DNA of 51,493 nucleotides from Singulisphaera sp. GP187 (lineage in GTDB: Bacteria; Planctomycetota; Planctomycetia; Gemmatales; Gemmataceae), in contig CAMDQN010000034.1 in NCBI GenBank assembly GCA_945905925.1, positions 1-51,493 on the forward strand, read 5' to 3'. Both the position numbers and the translations under genes were made by a program. The notes under the pieces were generated by a model. It did not search any database. It was not told where the DNA came from and saw nothing but the letters and a program-made list of their open reading frames with translations. This document shows, piece by piece, positions 1-10,100 of the stretch (within the stretch, counting starts at the first letter, position 1; every line of letters starts with the position of its first letter).

Positions 1-120
1 CGCCGCCGCCCTGACCGAACTGGCCAAAGCCGCCGCCGCCCTGACCGAACTGGCCAAAGCCGCCGCCGCCCTGACCGAACTGGCCAAAGCCGCCGCCGCC
101 CTGACCGAACTGACCAAAAC
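1..120. repeat. 30-bp tandem coding repeats
   Basis: Three identical 30-bp units (1-30, 31-60, 61-90) and one variant unit (91-120) encode GFGQFGQGGG on the minus strand. Less perfect copies continue to about 440. The identity of the units suggests recent expansion or homogenisation. The array continues beyond the window. Confidence 0.9.
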
Positions 121-655
121 CGCCACCACCCTGGCCGAACTGACCGAAGCCACCGCCACCGAAACCGCCGCCACCGAAACCGCCGCCGCCACCGCCACCA
201 AGATAACCGCCGGTCGATGGGAAGCCCGAGAAACCGCCGCCACCTTGACCGAAACCGCCACCACCTTGACCGAACTGACCGAAACCGCCACCACCTTGAC
301 CGAACTGACCGAAACCGCCGCCGCCCTGACCGAATTGACCGAAACTCCCGCCGCCTTGTCCGAACTGTCCGAACTGACCGCCGCCCTGTCCGAACTGACC
401 GCCGCCCTGTCCGAATTGACCGCCGCCCTGTCCGAATTGACCGGCGTTGCCGGCGTTGCCGGCGTTGCCGGCGTTGCCCATCTGGTTCCCACCCGGACGC
501 CACGCGCCGGGGGGCACGTAGGAGTGACCACCCACCGGGCGGAAACGACCATTCACCGGTTGCTGTGCCTTCAAGACACCCGTGAGTGGCAGAAGAGCCA
601 GGACGCCCAGACCAAGCATCAAACAAGTCAGTCGTTGTTGGAAAGTTCCAAACAT
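1..655 (-). CDS. Secreted Gly/Gln/Phe-rich repeat protein (3' end outside window)
   Basis: The frame opens with an ATG at 655-653, preceded by an AGGTGAGGA ribosome site, and stays open to the left edge, so the C-terminus is missing. Residues 1 to about 33 form a signal peptide (MFGTFQQRLTCLMLGLG, then LALLPLTG). A short stretch with GGHSYVPPGAWRPGG and four AGN units follows. The rest is low complexity: repeats close to QFGQGGG and GFGQFGQGGG, broken by one GGYLGGGG segment. No catalytic domain is visible. Such repeats suggest an extracellular or matrix-like structural protein, but that is inference. The same residue bias occurs inside the secretin at about 41930-42190. It is divergent from the gene at 1166. 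Confidence 0.7.
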   Translation of the reverse strand, partial: MFGTFQQRLTCLMLGLGVLALLPLTGVLKAQQPVNGRFRPVGGHSYVPPGAWRPGGNQMGNAGNAGNAGNAGQFGQGGGQFGQGGGQFGQGGGQFGQFGQGGGSFGQFGQGGGGFGQFGQGGGGFGQFGQGGGGFGQGGGGFSGFPSTGGYLGGGGGGGFGGGGFGGGGFGQFGQGGGGFGQFGQGGGGFGQFGQGGGGFGQFGQGGGGFGQFGQGGG

Positions 656-1165
656 GGCTGTCCTCACCTCGATGAAGATTATTCCGCTGGGTAGGAGATC
701 GACTGGCCGGAGGCGGCGGTTACACGCACCCGGTGTGCCGGACGGGCACTCCGAATCGACTAACGATCCAAGTTACCCGCTTCGGGGATAAATGCAACCA
801 CACACCTGAACTTGCGCGGTCTCTCAGAGTTTTTTCCCGAATCCTCGGGCGCGGGTAGCGATTGCGCCGGATGCTGTCTCGTGTCCACGGCTTCGCAGGG
901 ACACCGGGGACGACTCGCGTTGTTCGGTGAATCAGAAATCACGAACCGCGATGTTAGTCCCCGTTCCGCAACTCCGGGAAAACCCGAAAATCGCGGTTTG
1001 GTGAGCGGTTGCCCGTGATTGGCGAAATCACTGATTGGGTGAGGCGTCTATGGGAGTGTAACGGGGCACCCACAACAGTGGTTTGCATTTCCTCAAAAAT
1101 TCGGCCAAATTTCTCAGTCGGGCTTGAAGTAATTACACAGTCCGGCTTCACCTCGGAGGTTTCCA
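656..1165. other. Non-coding gap between divergent genes
   Basis: About 510 bases separate two divergently read genes. I see ribosome sites at both ends (661-675 on the minus strand, 1155-1160 on the plus strand), and promoters for both genes must lie here or beyond, but I cannot place a convincing -35/-10 pair. No reading frame here has plausible protein composition. Confidence 0.5.
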
Positions 1166-2785
1166 ATGAGTCGTTCGCTCTGCATCCCCAATCGCGTTCT
1201 GTGCGGCGCACTGCTCGTCGCGCTCGTCGTCGTAACCGGGCCACTCGCCACCGAGCGGTCCTGTTACGCGCAACCACCGGCAACACCACTCCCGGTCGAG
1301 TTGCGGTACGTCCCGCACGACGCAGCTCTCTTCCTCTACGCGGACGGAGCCAAAATCTGGTCGCACGAGGTCACCAAGACCTTCCGTGCCGCAGACAAGA
1401 GTACCTTCAACACACTCGAAGAGACCGCGACCAAAGTGTCCGGCATGAAGGTCGAAGACCTGAAAACAGTTGTGGTGTTCTTCCCAAAGGTGAAGCAACC
1501 GCAGGACACCGACAAGACCGGGTTCGTGCTCACCTTCACGAAAGCGTTCGACAAGGAAAAACTCGCAACCGGCCTCGCGGGGCTGTTTGGCAAGAACGCG
1601 AAGTTGAAGGTGTTCGCACCGGACGAAAAGACCGCTCTCGTTCTTCTGGGGGGCGACGACACCTACTCGAAACCGCAGTTACCCAACGAAGATGGCCCGC
1701 TCACCCCGGCCCTCAAAGCAGCGGCGAGCGGCAAGCACACGCTCGTCGCGGGCGCCACGTTCACGAACCTGCCGGACGAACTCCGCAAGGACGACCTGCC
1801 CGGCCAAGTTCGCGGGTTCCAACCGATCTTCCTGGCCGACACGCTCATCGCGACACTCGATCTCGGCAAGTCGATCGACCTTGATGTGCGCGTGAAAACC
1901 CGGCGCGCGGGCCAGGCTCTTGACGCGGAGAAGGCGCTGGCCGCGTTCGCCAAACTGCTCGGCGACGAACTCACGCGAGAGTTGCCAGACTTCGAGAAGG
2001 AAGCTACGACCGACGCCGGTCTGAAGGACGTGGTGAAGGTACTCAAGGCGGTCGTCACGACCGCGAAGGGCGCGAAGTTCGAGGTCGATGGCACCGAGGC
2101 GCGAATGACCGCAACGCTGCCGCTGGCGGGGTTGCCGCTCGCCGGTGCGTACACCGCGGCCGTGCAGAAGGCGCAGCAAGCCGCGGCCGTGAGTCAGTCA
2201 GCGAACAACCTGAAACAGATCGCGCTCGCGATGCACAACTACCACGACACGAACAACGCGATGCCGCCGGCCGCGGTGTGTGACAAACGGGGCAAACCGC
2301 AACTGAGTTGGCGCGTCCTGATCCTGCCGTACATCGAACAGGACGCGCTGTACAAGCAGTTCAAGTTGGACGAACCGTGGGACAGCGACAACAACAAGAA
2401 GCTCATCGACAAGATGCCGAAAGTGTACGCGATGCCGGGCAAGCACAAGCCGGGCGACACGGACACCTACTACCGCGTCTTCGTCGGAAACGGCGCCGCC
2501 TTCGACTGGCTCATGGGCGCTAAGCTCCAGGGAATCGCCGACGGCACCTCGAACACGATCATGTGCGTAACGGCCGCGACCGCGGTGCCGTGGACCAAGC
2601 CGGACGAACTCGAGTTCGACCCCGAGAAGGACATGGGCAAACTGATCGGCATGGTGGTGAACGGTAAGGCCCAGATCTCTCTGTGCGACGGTTCGGTGCG
2701 TACACTATCCAAACTGCCGTCGAAGGAGACGATCACCGCCCTCATCACCAGGAACGGCGGCGAAGTGATCGGGAACGATTTCTGA
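1166..2785 (+). CDS. Exported DUF1559-domain protein, paralogue 1
   Basis: The 539-residue protein starts at an ATG five bases after GGAGGT. It has a signal peptide (about residues 1-35, ending near SCYAQ) and an exterior N-terminal region beginning [19 protein letters not shown]. The C-terminal DUF1559 part starts near residue 330 with [17 protein letters not shown], followed by [27 protein letters not shown] and a final [13 protein letters not shown]1559 proteins are very numerous in planctomycetes and are often pilin-like, but the usual N-terminal prepilin cleavage site is absent here. The next gene is a clear paralogue in tandem. The molecular function of the family is not established. 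Confidence 0.85.
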   Translation: MSRSLCIPNRVLCGALLVALVVVTGPLATERSCYAQPPATPLPVELRYVPHDAALFLYADGAKIWSHEVTKTFRAADKSTFNTLEETATKVSGMKVEDLKTVVVFFPKVKQPQDTDKTGFVLTFTKAFDKEKLATGLAGLFGKNAKLKVFAPDEKTALVLLGGDDTYSKPQLPNEDGPLTPALKAAASGKHTLVAGATFTNLPDELRKDDLPGQVRGFQPIFLADTLIATLDLGKSIDLDVRVKTRRAGQALDAEKALAAFAKLLGDELTRELPDFEKEATTDAGLKDVVKVLKAVVTTAKGAKFEVDGTEARMTATLPLAGLPLAGAYTAAVQKAQQAAAVSQSANNLKQIALAMHNYHDTNNAMPPAAVCDKRGKPQLSWRVLILPYIEQDALYKQFKLDEPWDSDNNKKLIDKMPKVYAMPGKHKPGDTDTYYRVFVGNGAAFDWLMGAKLQGIADGTSNTIMCVTAATAVPWTKPDELEFDPEKDMGKLIGMVVNGKAQISLCDGSVRTLSKLPSKETITALITRNGGEVIGNDF

Positions 2786-2795
2786 ACCTGTTGGT

Positions 2796-2865
2796 GTTTG
2801 ATTAGCCGCGAGCCGAAGGCGAGCGTGTGCATCGCCCACCCCTGCGGGGTTGCGGCTAACCAAAC
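2796..2865. repeat. Intergenic inverted repeat containing a shared repeat word
   Basis: Arms 2796-2809 and 2852-2865 match at 13 of 14 positions. The left arm runs into a 24-base word at 2802-2825 that recurs at 13904-13927 with 22 of 24 identities, there inside a sulfatase gene. It lies between two genes read in the same direction. Confidence 0.75.
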
Positions 2866-2895
2866 CCCAAACCCCTTCCCTCAAAGGAGTACCTC

Positions 2896-4608
2896 ATGCG
2901 ATTCGCATCATTCGCGGTCGTCGCGGCGTTGGCCTTCGCGGTCACGTTCGTGCAACCCGCGGCGACACCGCAAACGAGCGCCCTCGCCGCGGCGCAACCG
3001 GCCGAACTGCCAACGGACCTCGCGCTCGTGCCCGCCGACGCGGTCGGGTTCGTTCACGTGAAGCTCGCGGACCTGTGGAAGAACGACGTGATGGAAGGGT
3101 TCCGCAAGACATGGGAGAAGGCCGGACCGAAGGCGCTCGCGGCGCTCGACGCGCAGTTCGTACCGGCGCCGTCGACGATCTCACGCGGCACCGCGTTCGT
3201 CATGCTCGACGACAAGAAGAAGCCGCAGGCGGTCGGCGTGCTGACGTTCTCAACCGCGTTCGACCCGATGACGGTCGTGAAGTTGTACATGACCAATCAC
3301 ACCACCGAGAAGGTCGGCACCAAGACCGTGTACCGCAGCCCGGACAGCGAACTGGAACTCTATTTCCCCGACAACAAGCACATCGTCATCGGCTACGACA
3401 ACTCGCTGAATCACTATCTCGCGAAGGCACCCGCGAAGGATGGGCCACTCGCGTCGGCGATCAAACTGGCCGCGAACCCGACGAAGGTGATGGTCGCGTC
3501 AGCCGACATTTCCGCGCTGCCGATTCCGCCCGACGCGCTCAAGGACATACCGCCGGAATCGCTGCCGATTCTGAAGGCGAAGCAACTGACGGTAGCTGTT
3601 GATCTCGGCGCCGACGCGCGGTTCGACGTGCGCGCGACCTACGCCGACGCCACCGCCGCGCAGGACGCGGAGAAGGCCATCAAGGCGATTGCGGAACTGG
3701 GGCGAAAAGAATTGGCGAAGATGAAGAAGGAGATCGAGGACAAGTTGTACGATCCGAAGATCAAGACGCCGCGCCCGGCGGCCGATCTGCCCGAAGCGCT
3801 GGCCTCTGTGTTCGCCCTCGGCGCGATTGCCCGGCTCGACGAGACGCTCACCGACCCGAAGCTGATTACCCGCACCGGGGCGGAACTGGCGCTCGCGGTG
3901 CCGCTTCCGAAGGAACTGCTGGTTGTGGTCGGCGGCACCGCCGCGATCGGCGTCGGGTTGATGCTCCCGGCTATCCAGAAGGTGCGCGAGGCGGCCGCGC
4001 GGATGCAGAGCAGCAACAACCTCAAGCAGATCGCCCTCGCCATTCACGGCTACCACGATGCGAACGGCGTCATGCCGCACGACATCGTGGACAAGAACGG
4101 CAAGCCGATCTTGAGCTGGCGCGTCGCGATCCTGCCGTACATCGAACAGGACAACGTCTATAAGTTGTTCAAGCTCGACGAACCGTGGGACAGCGCGAAC
4201 AACAAGGCCGCGTCGCAGCTGATGATTAAAACGTACATCTCGCCGAATACGGTGCTGCCCGCGAAACCGGAGTGGGGCTTGACGAGCTACCGCGGCGTTA
4301 GTGGTCCGGGCGCCGCGTTCGAGGCCGGCAAGAAGCTCCGCTTCGCCGATTTCACCGACGGCCTCTCGAACACCATCATGGTGATCGAGACCGACGAACT
4401 CGTGCCGTGGGCGAAGCCAGACGACTACCCGTTCGACGAGAAGAAGCCGCTGCCGAAGATCGTCCCGGTGGGCGGCAAGAACGTGTTCCAGGCCGCGTTC
4501 GGCGACGGCTCCGTTCGCGCGATCAGCACCTCGGTCGCGGAGAAGACGCTCAAGGCGCTCTTCACCCGCGCCGGCGGCGAGATCATTAACGATAAGGACA
4601 TCAAGTGA
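2896..4608 (+). CDS. Exported DUF1559-domain protein, paralogue 2
   Basis: The 570-residue protein starts at an ATG after AAGGAGTACCTC. A signal peptide covers about residues 1-30, followed by an exterior region starting LPTDLALVPADAVGFVHVKL, comparable to the first paralogue. A hydrophobic stretch near residue 345 (VVVGGTAAIGVGLMLPAIQ) leads directly into [20 protein letters not shown], the pilin-like core of DUF1559, then [30 protein letters not shown] and FGDGSVRAIS near the end. The hydrophobic pilin-like helix is therefore internal instead of at the N-terminus. The gene probably arose by tandem duplication with 1166-2785. Function is unknown; a surface or envelope role is inferred from the signal peptide. 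Confidence 0.85.
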   Translation: MRFASFAVVAALAFAVTFVQPAATPQTSALAAAQPAELPTDLALVPADAVGFVHVKLADLWKNDVMEGFRKTWEKAGPKALAALDAQFVPAPSTISRGTAFVMLDDKKKPQAVGVLTFSTAFDPMTVVKLYMTNHTTEKVGTKTVYRSPDSELELYFPDNKHIVIGYDNSLNHYLAKAPAKDGPLASAIKLAANPTKVMVASADISALPIPPDALKDIPPESLPILKAKQLTVAVDLGADARFDVRATYADATAAQDAEKAIKAIAELGRKELAKMKKEIEDKLYDPKIKTPRPAADLPEALASVFALGAIARLDETLTDPKLITRTGAELALAVPLPKELLVVVGGTAAIGVGLMLPAIQKVREAAARMQSSNNLKQIALAIHGYHDANGVMPHDIVDKNGKPILSWRVAILPYIEQDNVYKLFKLDEPWDSANNKAASQLMIKTYISPNTVLPAKPEWGLTSYRGVSGPGAAFEAGKKLRFADFTDGLSNTIMVIETDELVPWAKPDDYPFDEKKPLPKIVPVGGKNVFQAAFGDGSVRAISTSVAEKTLKALFTRAGGEIINDKDIK

Positions 4609-4609
4609 G

Positions 4610-4710
4610 TTTAGTGTTTAGTGTTTGGTGTTTAGTGTTTAGTATGGGTTGGTTGCGAGTTGGCGTGGTCAACGGCACCGAACACTAAACACTAAACACC
4701 AAATACCAAC
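4610..4710. repeat. Inverted repeat built of heptamers
   Basis: The left side 4610-4644 is five tandem heptamers close to TTTAGTG. The right side 4683-4710 is four heptamers close to CACTAAA. Arms 4624-4643 and 4684-4703 are perfect complements over 20 bases. The right side ends three bases before the ATG at 4714, where a ribosome site would be expected and is not seen. Confidence 0.9.
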
Positions 4711-4713
4711 GAC

Positions 4714-6129
4714 ATGCACTTCCCGCTATCGCGCCGCGAGATGTTGCTCCGCACCGCCAACGGGTTCGGGGCCGCGGCGCTCACCGCACTCCTCGCGTCC
4801 GAAGAACCCCTTGCTCGCGCTTCGGGCTCGTCACCGAACGATCCGTTCGCGCCCAAGAAACCGCACTTCGCGGCGAAGGCGAAGTCCGTCATCTTCCTGT
4901 TCATGGACGGCGGGCCGTCGCAGGTCGATACCTTCGACCCGAAACCGGCGCTGGAGAAGTATCACGGCAAGCCGTTCCCTACGAAGGTCGAACCGACGCA
5001 GTTCAACAACATCGGGAACACGCTTGCCAGCCCGTGGAAGTTCAAGAAGTACGGCCAGAGCGGGTTGCCCGTCAGCGACCTGTTCCCGCACGTCGGCGCG
5101 TGCGCCGACGACCTCGCGGTGATCCGCTCGATGGTGTCCAACTTCTCCGAACACACCAACGCAAACTACTTCTGGCACAGCGGCCACGGCCAACAAGGGC
5201 GCCCGAGCTTCGGCTCGTGGGTGACTTACGGCCTCGGAAGTGAGTCGAAGGAGTTGCCCGGTTTCGTTGTGCTCGGGAGCGGCATGATCCCGCCCGGCGG
5301 CGCCGACTGCTTCGGTAACGGCTTCCTCCCCGCGTCGTATCAAGGCTCCGTGTTCCGCCACGGCGCGCACCCAGTCGCGGACATCACGCCGCCCGGTGGA
5401 GAGAGCGCGAAGACCCGCGGCGCGAAGCGCGACCTGCTCCGCAAGTTCGACGCCGCCGCGAAAGAGAAGTACGGCGACAGCGACCCGCTCGACGCGGCGA
5501 TTGCGAATTACGAACTCGCGTTCAGGATGCAGACCGCGGTACCAGAACTCGCGGACCTCGCGAAAGAGAGCGAAGAGACGCAGAAGTTGTACGGCCTCGA
5601 CGACAAGAAAACGGAAGTGTTCGGCCGACAGTGTCTCATCGCGCGGCGTCTCGTTCAGCGTGGCGTGCGATTCGTGGAACTACTGTGTCAGAACCTCGGT
5701 CACGACCGCTGGGACCAGCACCAGAACCTCAAGAAGGGCCACGAGGACAACGCCCGCGCCGTGGACAAGCCCATCGCGGGGCTGCTCACCGACCTCAAGC
5801 GATTAGGACTGCTGAAAGATACGCTCGTAATCTGGGGCGGCGAGTTCGGGCGCACGCCGGTGGCGCAGGGCGGCGACGGGCGCGACCACAACCCCTACGG
5901 CTTCACGATGTGGCTGGCAGGCGGCGGCACGAAGGGCGGCACCGTGGTCGGCGAGACGGACGACTTCGGTTACCACGCGGTGAAGGACAAGGTACAGGTT
6001 CACGACCTCCACGCGACCGCGCTGCATTTACTTGGCTTCGACCACAAGAAGTTGACGTACCGCTTCGGAGGGCGCGACATGCGCCTCACCGACGTACACG
6101 GCGAACTGGTCGAGAAGGTGCTGGCTTGA
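4714..6129 (+). CDS. DUF1501 family protein with Tat signal
   Basis: This 471-residue protein begins with a twin-arginine signal (SRREMLLRTANGFGAAALTA, from residue 6), so it is probably exported folded. The family pattern is clear: SVIFLFMDGGPSQVDTFDPK near residue 60, HTNANYFWHSGHGQQGRPSFG, and a C-terminal WGGEFGRTP followed by GRDHNP. DUF1501 is related to the alkaline phosphatase/sulfatase fold and is common in planctomycetes, usually beside DUF1549/DUF1553 genes, which are absent here. Substrate is unknown. The start has no clear ribosome site because a heptamer repeat sits directly upstream. It is followed by a long inverted repeat and a convergent gene. Confidence 0.9.
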   Translation: MHFPLSRREMLLRTANGFGAAALTALLASEEPLARASGSSPNDPFAPKKPHFAAKAKSVIFLFMDGGPSQVDTFDPKPALEKYHGKPFPTKVEPTQFNNIGNTLASPWKFKKYGQSGLPVSDLFPHVGACADDLAVIRSMVSNFSEHTNANYFWHSGHGQQGRPSFGSWVTYGLGSESKELPGFVVLGSGMIPPGGADCFGNGFLPASYQGSVFRHGAHPVADITPPGGESAKTRGAKRDLLRKFDAAAKEKYGDSDPLDAAIANYELAFRMQTAVPELADLAKESEETQKLYGLDDKKTEVFGRQCLIARRLVQRGVRFVELLCQNLGHDRWDQHQNLKKGHEDNARAVDKPIAGLLTDLKRLGLLKDTLVIWGGEFGRTPVAQGGDGRDHNPYGFTMWLAGGGTKGGTVVGETDDFGYHAVKDKVQVHDLHATALHLLGFDHKKLTYRFGGRDMRLTDVHGELVEKVLA

Positions 6130-6135
6130 AAGGCA

Positions 6136-6253
6136 GAAGAGAAGAGTATTCACCGCGGAGAACGCAGAGAAAGACATTGAGAGTTCTGTATTTCAACTCT
6201 CCTGTCTTCTCTCTGTGCTCTCCGCGCCCTCTGCGGTAAACACTCTCCTCTTC
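6136..6253. repeat. Long imperfect inverted repeat between convergent genes
   Basis: The left arm, about 6136-6185, and the right arm, about 6195-6253, are complementary with small internal offsets. Both carry words such as ACCGCGGAGAACGCAGAG. The right arm ends immediately before the stop codon (6256-6254) of the minus-strand gene. It could end transcription from both sides. Confidence 0.75.
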
Positions 6254-7099
6254 TTATTTCCCCGCGCCGAAGTCCACGCGAACCACTTCGCCCGGCGTGC
6301 CGGTCACTTCGCGGGACGACTCCACTACCTGCCCACGTTCCACCCACCGCGCCATCACCGTGTATTTGAACGGCTTCCCGGCTTCGAGCGGTGGCGACTC
6401 GAAAATGCGGTCCGTCCCCGTCTGCGATGTCTTCGTTCCATCGACGAACACCTCGGCGGTCGGTTGCGGCACCTTCACCGAGAGTATCAGGCACCCGGCA
6501 CTGTTCGCAGGCGCGCCAGGGGTGTGAATCCCCGGAGATGTGAACCGTTCCACCGTGGGCCGCACGGACACGCTCGGGTATCTCGTGCGTGGCGACGCGG
6601 CGTAGATGCCAACCCACCCGTAACCAGGGAAAGGCGGTGAGAGCGTGCTGCGGTACTGCCTGACGAGGTCGTTGTTGCCAAAGACACCAGGCACCGGACC
6701 GTACACCGGCACCGGCGGACCGTAGAGGCTCAGCCCGTTCGACCACACGCTCCCGGCGCGCCCCGGGGAACCGTAGAAGCCGCGGGACCCGTAGTAACCG
6801 GGGTAGCCGAACCCGCCGTAGTAGCCGGGGTAGCCGAAGCCGGGAAAGCCGTACCCGGTGTACACACCGATGTTCGGCCCCAACGGGTCGTAGGAAGGCG
6901 CACCGTAGCGAAGCGCCGGAGGGTAAGTGACGAACGGCCCGCCGTACAACCCGGGGTAACTCCACCCTGGCGCGACTCGCGGCCCGTAAGGGTAACCGTT
7001 GTGGGTGACGCCTACGCCGACGAAGGTGTGCTGTGCGCTCCCGACTGCGGGAACGAGCACGCACACCGCGACCGCCAACCCGAACGTGCGAATCCGCAT
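6254..7099 (-). CDS. TIGR03000 family exported protein
   Basis: The 281-residue protein starts at an ATG after GGAGGAGAA. Residues 1-23 are a signal peptide ending PAVGSA. A Gly/Tyr/Pro-rich region follows, with GYPGYYGG-type repeats around residues 75-115. The C-terminal part, about 205-280, matches the planctomycete paralogous domain TIGR03000: VKVPQPTAEVFVDGTKT, TGTDRIFESPPLEAGKPF, YTVMARW and a final VRVDFGAG. The domain is known mainly as a lineage-expanded, PEGA-like beta domain; its role is unknown. It lies 97 bases downstream of the zinc-finger/alpha-2-macroglobulin gene and may be in the same transcription unit as the ECF sigma factor. Confidence 0.9.
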   Translation of the reverse strand: MRIRTFGLAVAVCVLVPAVGSAQHTFVGVGVTHNGYPYGPRVAPGWSYPGLYGGPFVTYPPALRYGAPSYDPLGPNIGVYTGYGFPGFGYPGYYGGFGYPGYYGSRGFYGSPGRAGSVWSNGLSLYGPPVPVYGPVPGVFGNNDLVRQYRSTLSPPFPGYGWVGIYAASPRTRYPSVSVRPTVERFTSPGIHTPGAPANSAGCLILSVKVPQPTAEVFVDGTKTSQTGTDRIFESPPLEAGKPFKYTVMARWVERGQVVESSREVTGTPGEVVRVDFGAGK

Positions 7100-7196
7100 T
7101 GTGATTCTCCTCCGGCTTCCCCACTCAAACGCTTCGGCCCGCCGGGAGCAGCGCGCTCACGACGGGCCGAATTAAAGTGCGGAGAAGCGGAAGCAC

Positions 7197-10100
7197 TCAC
7201 GGTCCGGGCGGCGCACCCGGTGCGGTCGGCAGAACCGTTTGCGCTCGTTCGACGACGATCACCGTGCGGGCTTCACCCAGGCGCCCGTTGGCGGTGTGGC
7301 CCGCGACCACAACCCGGTAGCCGCCGGGCGCGCTGCCCAGGTGGAAGCTCACAACTGTCTTGCCGTCGGTCGGCAACAGGATAATTGGTTGCCAGAGAAT
7401 CGTATCCGAGTTATCGGCCGCGTCCAACATCGGGGCGGGAGCGCGGCGCGGCGCGGCGTACTCGCGCACCACGAGCGGCGCGATCGGGGGCATAGTGCTG
7501 CGGACCTGCTGGAGCGCGAGCGTCTCGATCTTTTCTGCGGTCAGCGCGCCATCTCGCGGAAGTGGCGGCCCGCCGTGCTCCGGGCCAGACGGCTTCGGCT
7601 GCACGCGGACGACGAGTCGTGCGTTCAGTGATTCGGTGAGCGCGCGCTGGCGATCGTCCGCGTACCGCGCGGCGTTGTCGGTCGCTTTCTTCAGGTCGTC
7701 GGTCGCGGTGCGGCGTGCGGGTACGGGGAAGAAGAGCGAGGAAACCGAAGGGCCGTGTGTGACGAGATCGCCGTCCGTGATTTTGTTGGGGTGATGTGGA
7801 TCCCACCCACCGGTTCCGGGCACGCCCGGTGCGGGTGCCGTCATTTTCATCTCGTGGTTCTGGTCCGGGCGCACGGGCAGCGGCAAGCCACTCGGGTTCA
7901 CCGCGCCCTTCGCGCTCGCGCCGCGAGCGGTGTTCGGGAGGAAGTACGGCGGGTTCGTGAACGCGGGCGTATAGGTCACTTCTTTCCCCGGCCCGCCGGG
8001 CGCCCGTGGCAGAGCGATCGCCGAACCACCGAATCCGCCACCGTTCGGAGGCGCGAGCGGCACGCGATCGGTGCCGTTGGTCTTCCCCCCGACACCGTTC
8101 GGCCGAGTGTCCTTCCCGGCGGCAACGCCAACATCCGCACCAACCTTCGAGAGCGGTTCGTGCGGCACCGACGCGAGTTCGGCCTCGGCGCGCACGTGTG
8201 CGTCCGGTGGGGCAGAGGCGCTCGCCTTCGCTTCGTCGCCCCATCCAGCGGCGACGAAGAGGAACGCGGCCAGCCCAAACGAACCAAGCGTACTCGCGCC
8301 CAGCGGGAGACGCGTCTTCGGGCGCGCGAGCGAGATACCGCCGCACAGCAGCGCGAGCGCGGCGAACCCGGCGACACCGTACCGCGCCGCGCCGCGGAAC
8401 TGCCGCACCGGGACGCGAGCGGCTTCGGCGCGGTCCCGCTTGTCGGCGGCTTCACGCGCCGCGACTTCGGCAAGCGACTTGGCTTGCTGAATCGCGCGAA
8501 CGTCGCGAGCCTCTTCGCGGGTCGCGTCGAGCGCGGTCTTCGCCCGCGCGACCGCTTGCCCCGCGGCTTCGTACAGCGGTGCGTAGGTCTCGGCGATCTT
8601 GCGGTACTCGCGCGCCGCGGTCGGTTCTGCCAGGACCGCGTTCTGCCCGTTCTGAACCATCAACCGTGTCAGTTCCGGGTTCGACGCCGCGAACGGCGGT
8701 TGCTTCCCAACGGGAGCGGTAACCCGCGCCTGCTCGGTGAACCGGCGCCAGCCCTGTGTCCCGAGAACGAGGTCGAGCGCCTCGCCCGCGTGCTGGTGAT
8801 CGGTCAGCAAGAAGTCGGCGTGTTCCAGTTCGTCGGGGTTCTTCACGTCGCCCGCGAGGAGGAAGTGCGCCGGCATCGTCCGGTCCTTCGCGCCGGGCGC
8901 AACGCCAGTGTTCACGACCGCGGCCCACAGCACCGCGGCGACCGGGTTGTTCTTCTCGTCGGTTGCGGAGATCGCGCAGTTCAGGCCGGTGCCGGCAGCG
9001 TATCCGCCTTTCGCGGTGGCTTGCGGCGCGGCGGTCGCCTCGATTGGCGAAACCGCGAGCGACAGTTTCAGCACCTCACCGGCGCGGCGGAACACGAGGC
9101 GTTCCGCGACCGGCTTCAGGTCGGGCTTTTCGTCGCCCGGCTTCCCGTCCACTTCCTCGAACGCGGTGATGCGGACCACGCCGCCGCGCGGGTCGGTGCC
9201 GGCCATCAACTTCACTTCCGCGAGTTGCCCGCGTTCGACGGTCACCTTCTGCGTGTCGCAGAGCCGACCGCGAGTGTACGCGCCGACGACAAGATTCCGC
9301 GCTGGGCCGACCGATCGCAGGTGAACGCGGATCGGCTGGCCTGGCGAGGTGATCGTGTCCGGCACGCTCATCACGACGCCATCGGGTTGCGCCGGTGGGA
9401 GCAAAAACCCGGTTTTGGAAGCGACCGCGCCGGGACCGCCCATGAGCGCGACCGCGGACGCGTGAACCGGGGCACTCACCACGATCGGCGCGTAAACGTT
9501 GTTCGACGCGTCGAGCTTTAGCCACGTGCGAGTTCCGTCTTTCGGCGTGAAGGTGAACGATGCCAGCCCGCGGTTCGCGCCGGGTTGGCCCTCGACGCGG
9601 AGCGTGTTGACGGTCGCGAGCGTCTGCCGGCCGTCGGTGATGACGCCGCGGATGTCCACCGGTTGCCCGGCGGGCGTGGTCGCGCGGACGTACACCTTGC
9701 ACGGCACGTCGGCGACAATGGTATCGCCGCACTCCGGGAAGAACTCGACGACGAGTCGGCGACCGACGACCGGCACGCGGTCCGCGATCACTTCTTCACG
9801 GCCACCGACCGCGGTGCGGAACGTGACCTTCAACCGCACGTCGCCGTTGAGGAGTTCGTCCGGCAGCGTGAAGCGAAGTTTCGCACGTCCGGTCGAGTCG
9901 GTGCGCGGCGCGACTTCGACGGTGGTGAGCGGCACGCGATCGACTTCGACCGCGACACCGACGACCTCCGCGCCTGCAACGGGCTTGTCCTGGAACTTCA
10001 GCTCCGCCCAGGCCGTGACAGTATCACCGGGGCGGTACGACGCGCCGTCGAACCCGATCAGTTTGGCGTAGTTGTCCGAGGTGCCGGCGCGGACCTTGAT

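Noticed and set aside
1-440. Regular repeats at the left edge as a CRISPR array
   Set aside because: Units are contiguous 30-base coding repeats without unique spacers and translate to a consistent peptide.
245-694. Plus-strand frame of 149 codons with Thr/Glu/Leu repeats
   Set aside because: It is the complement of the Gly/Gln repeat gene, which has a signal peptide and ribosome site on the minus strand.
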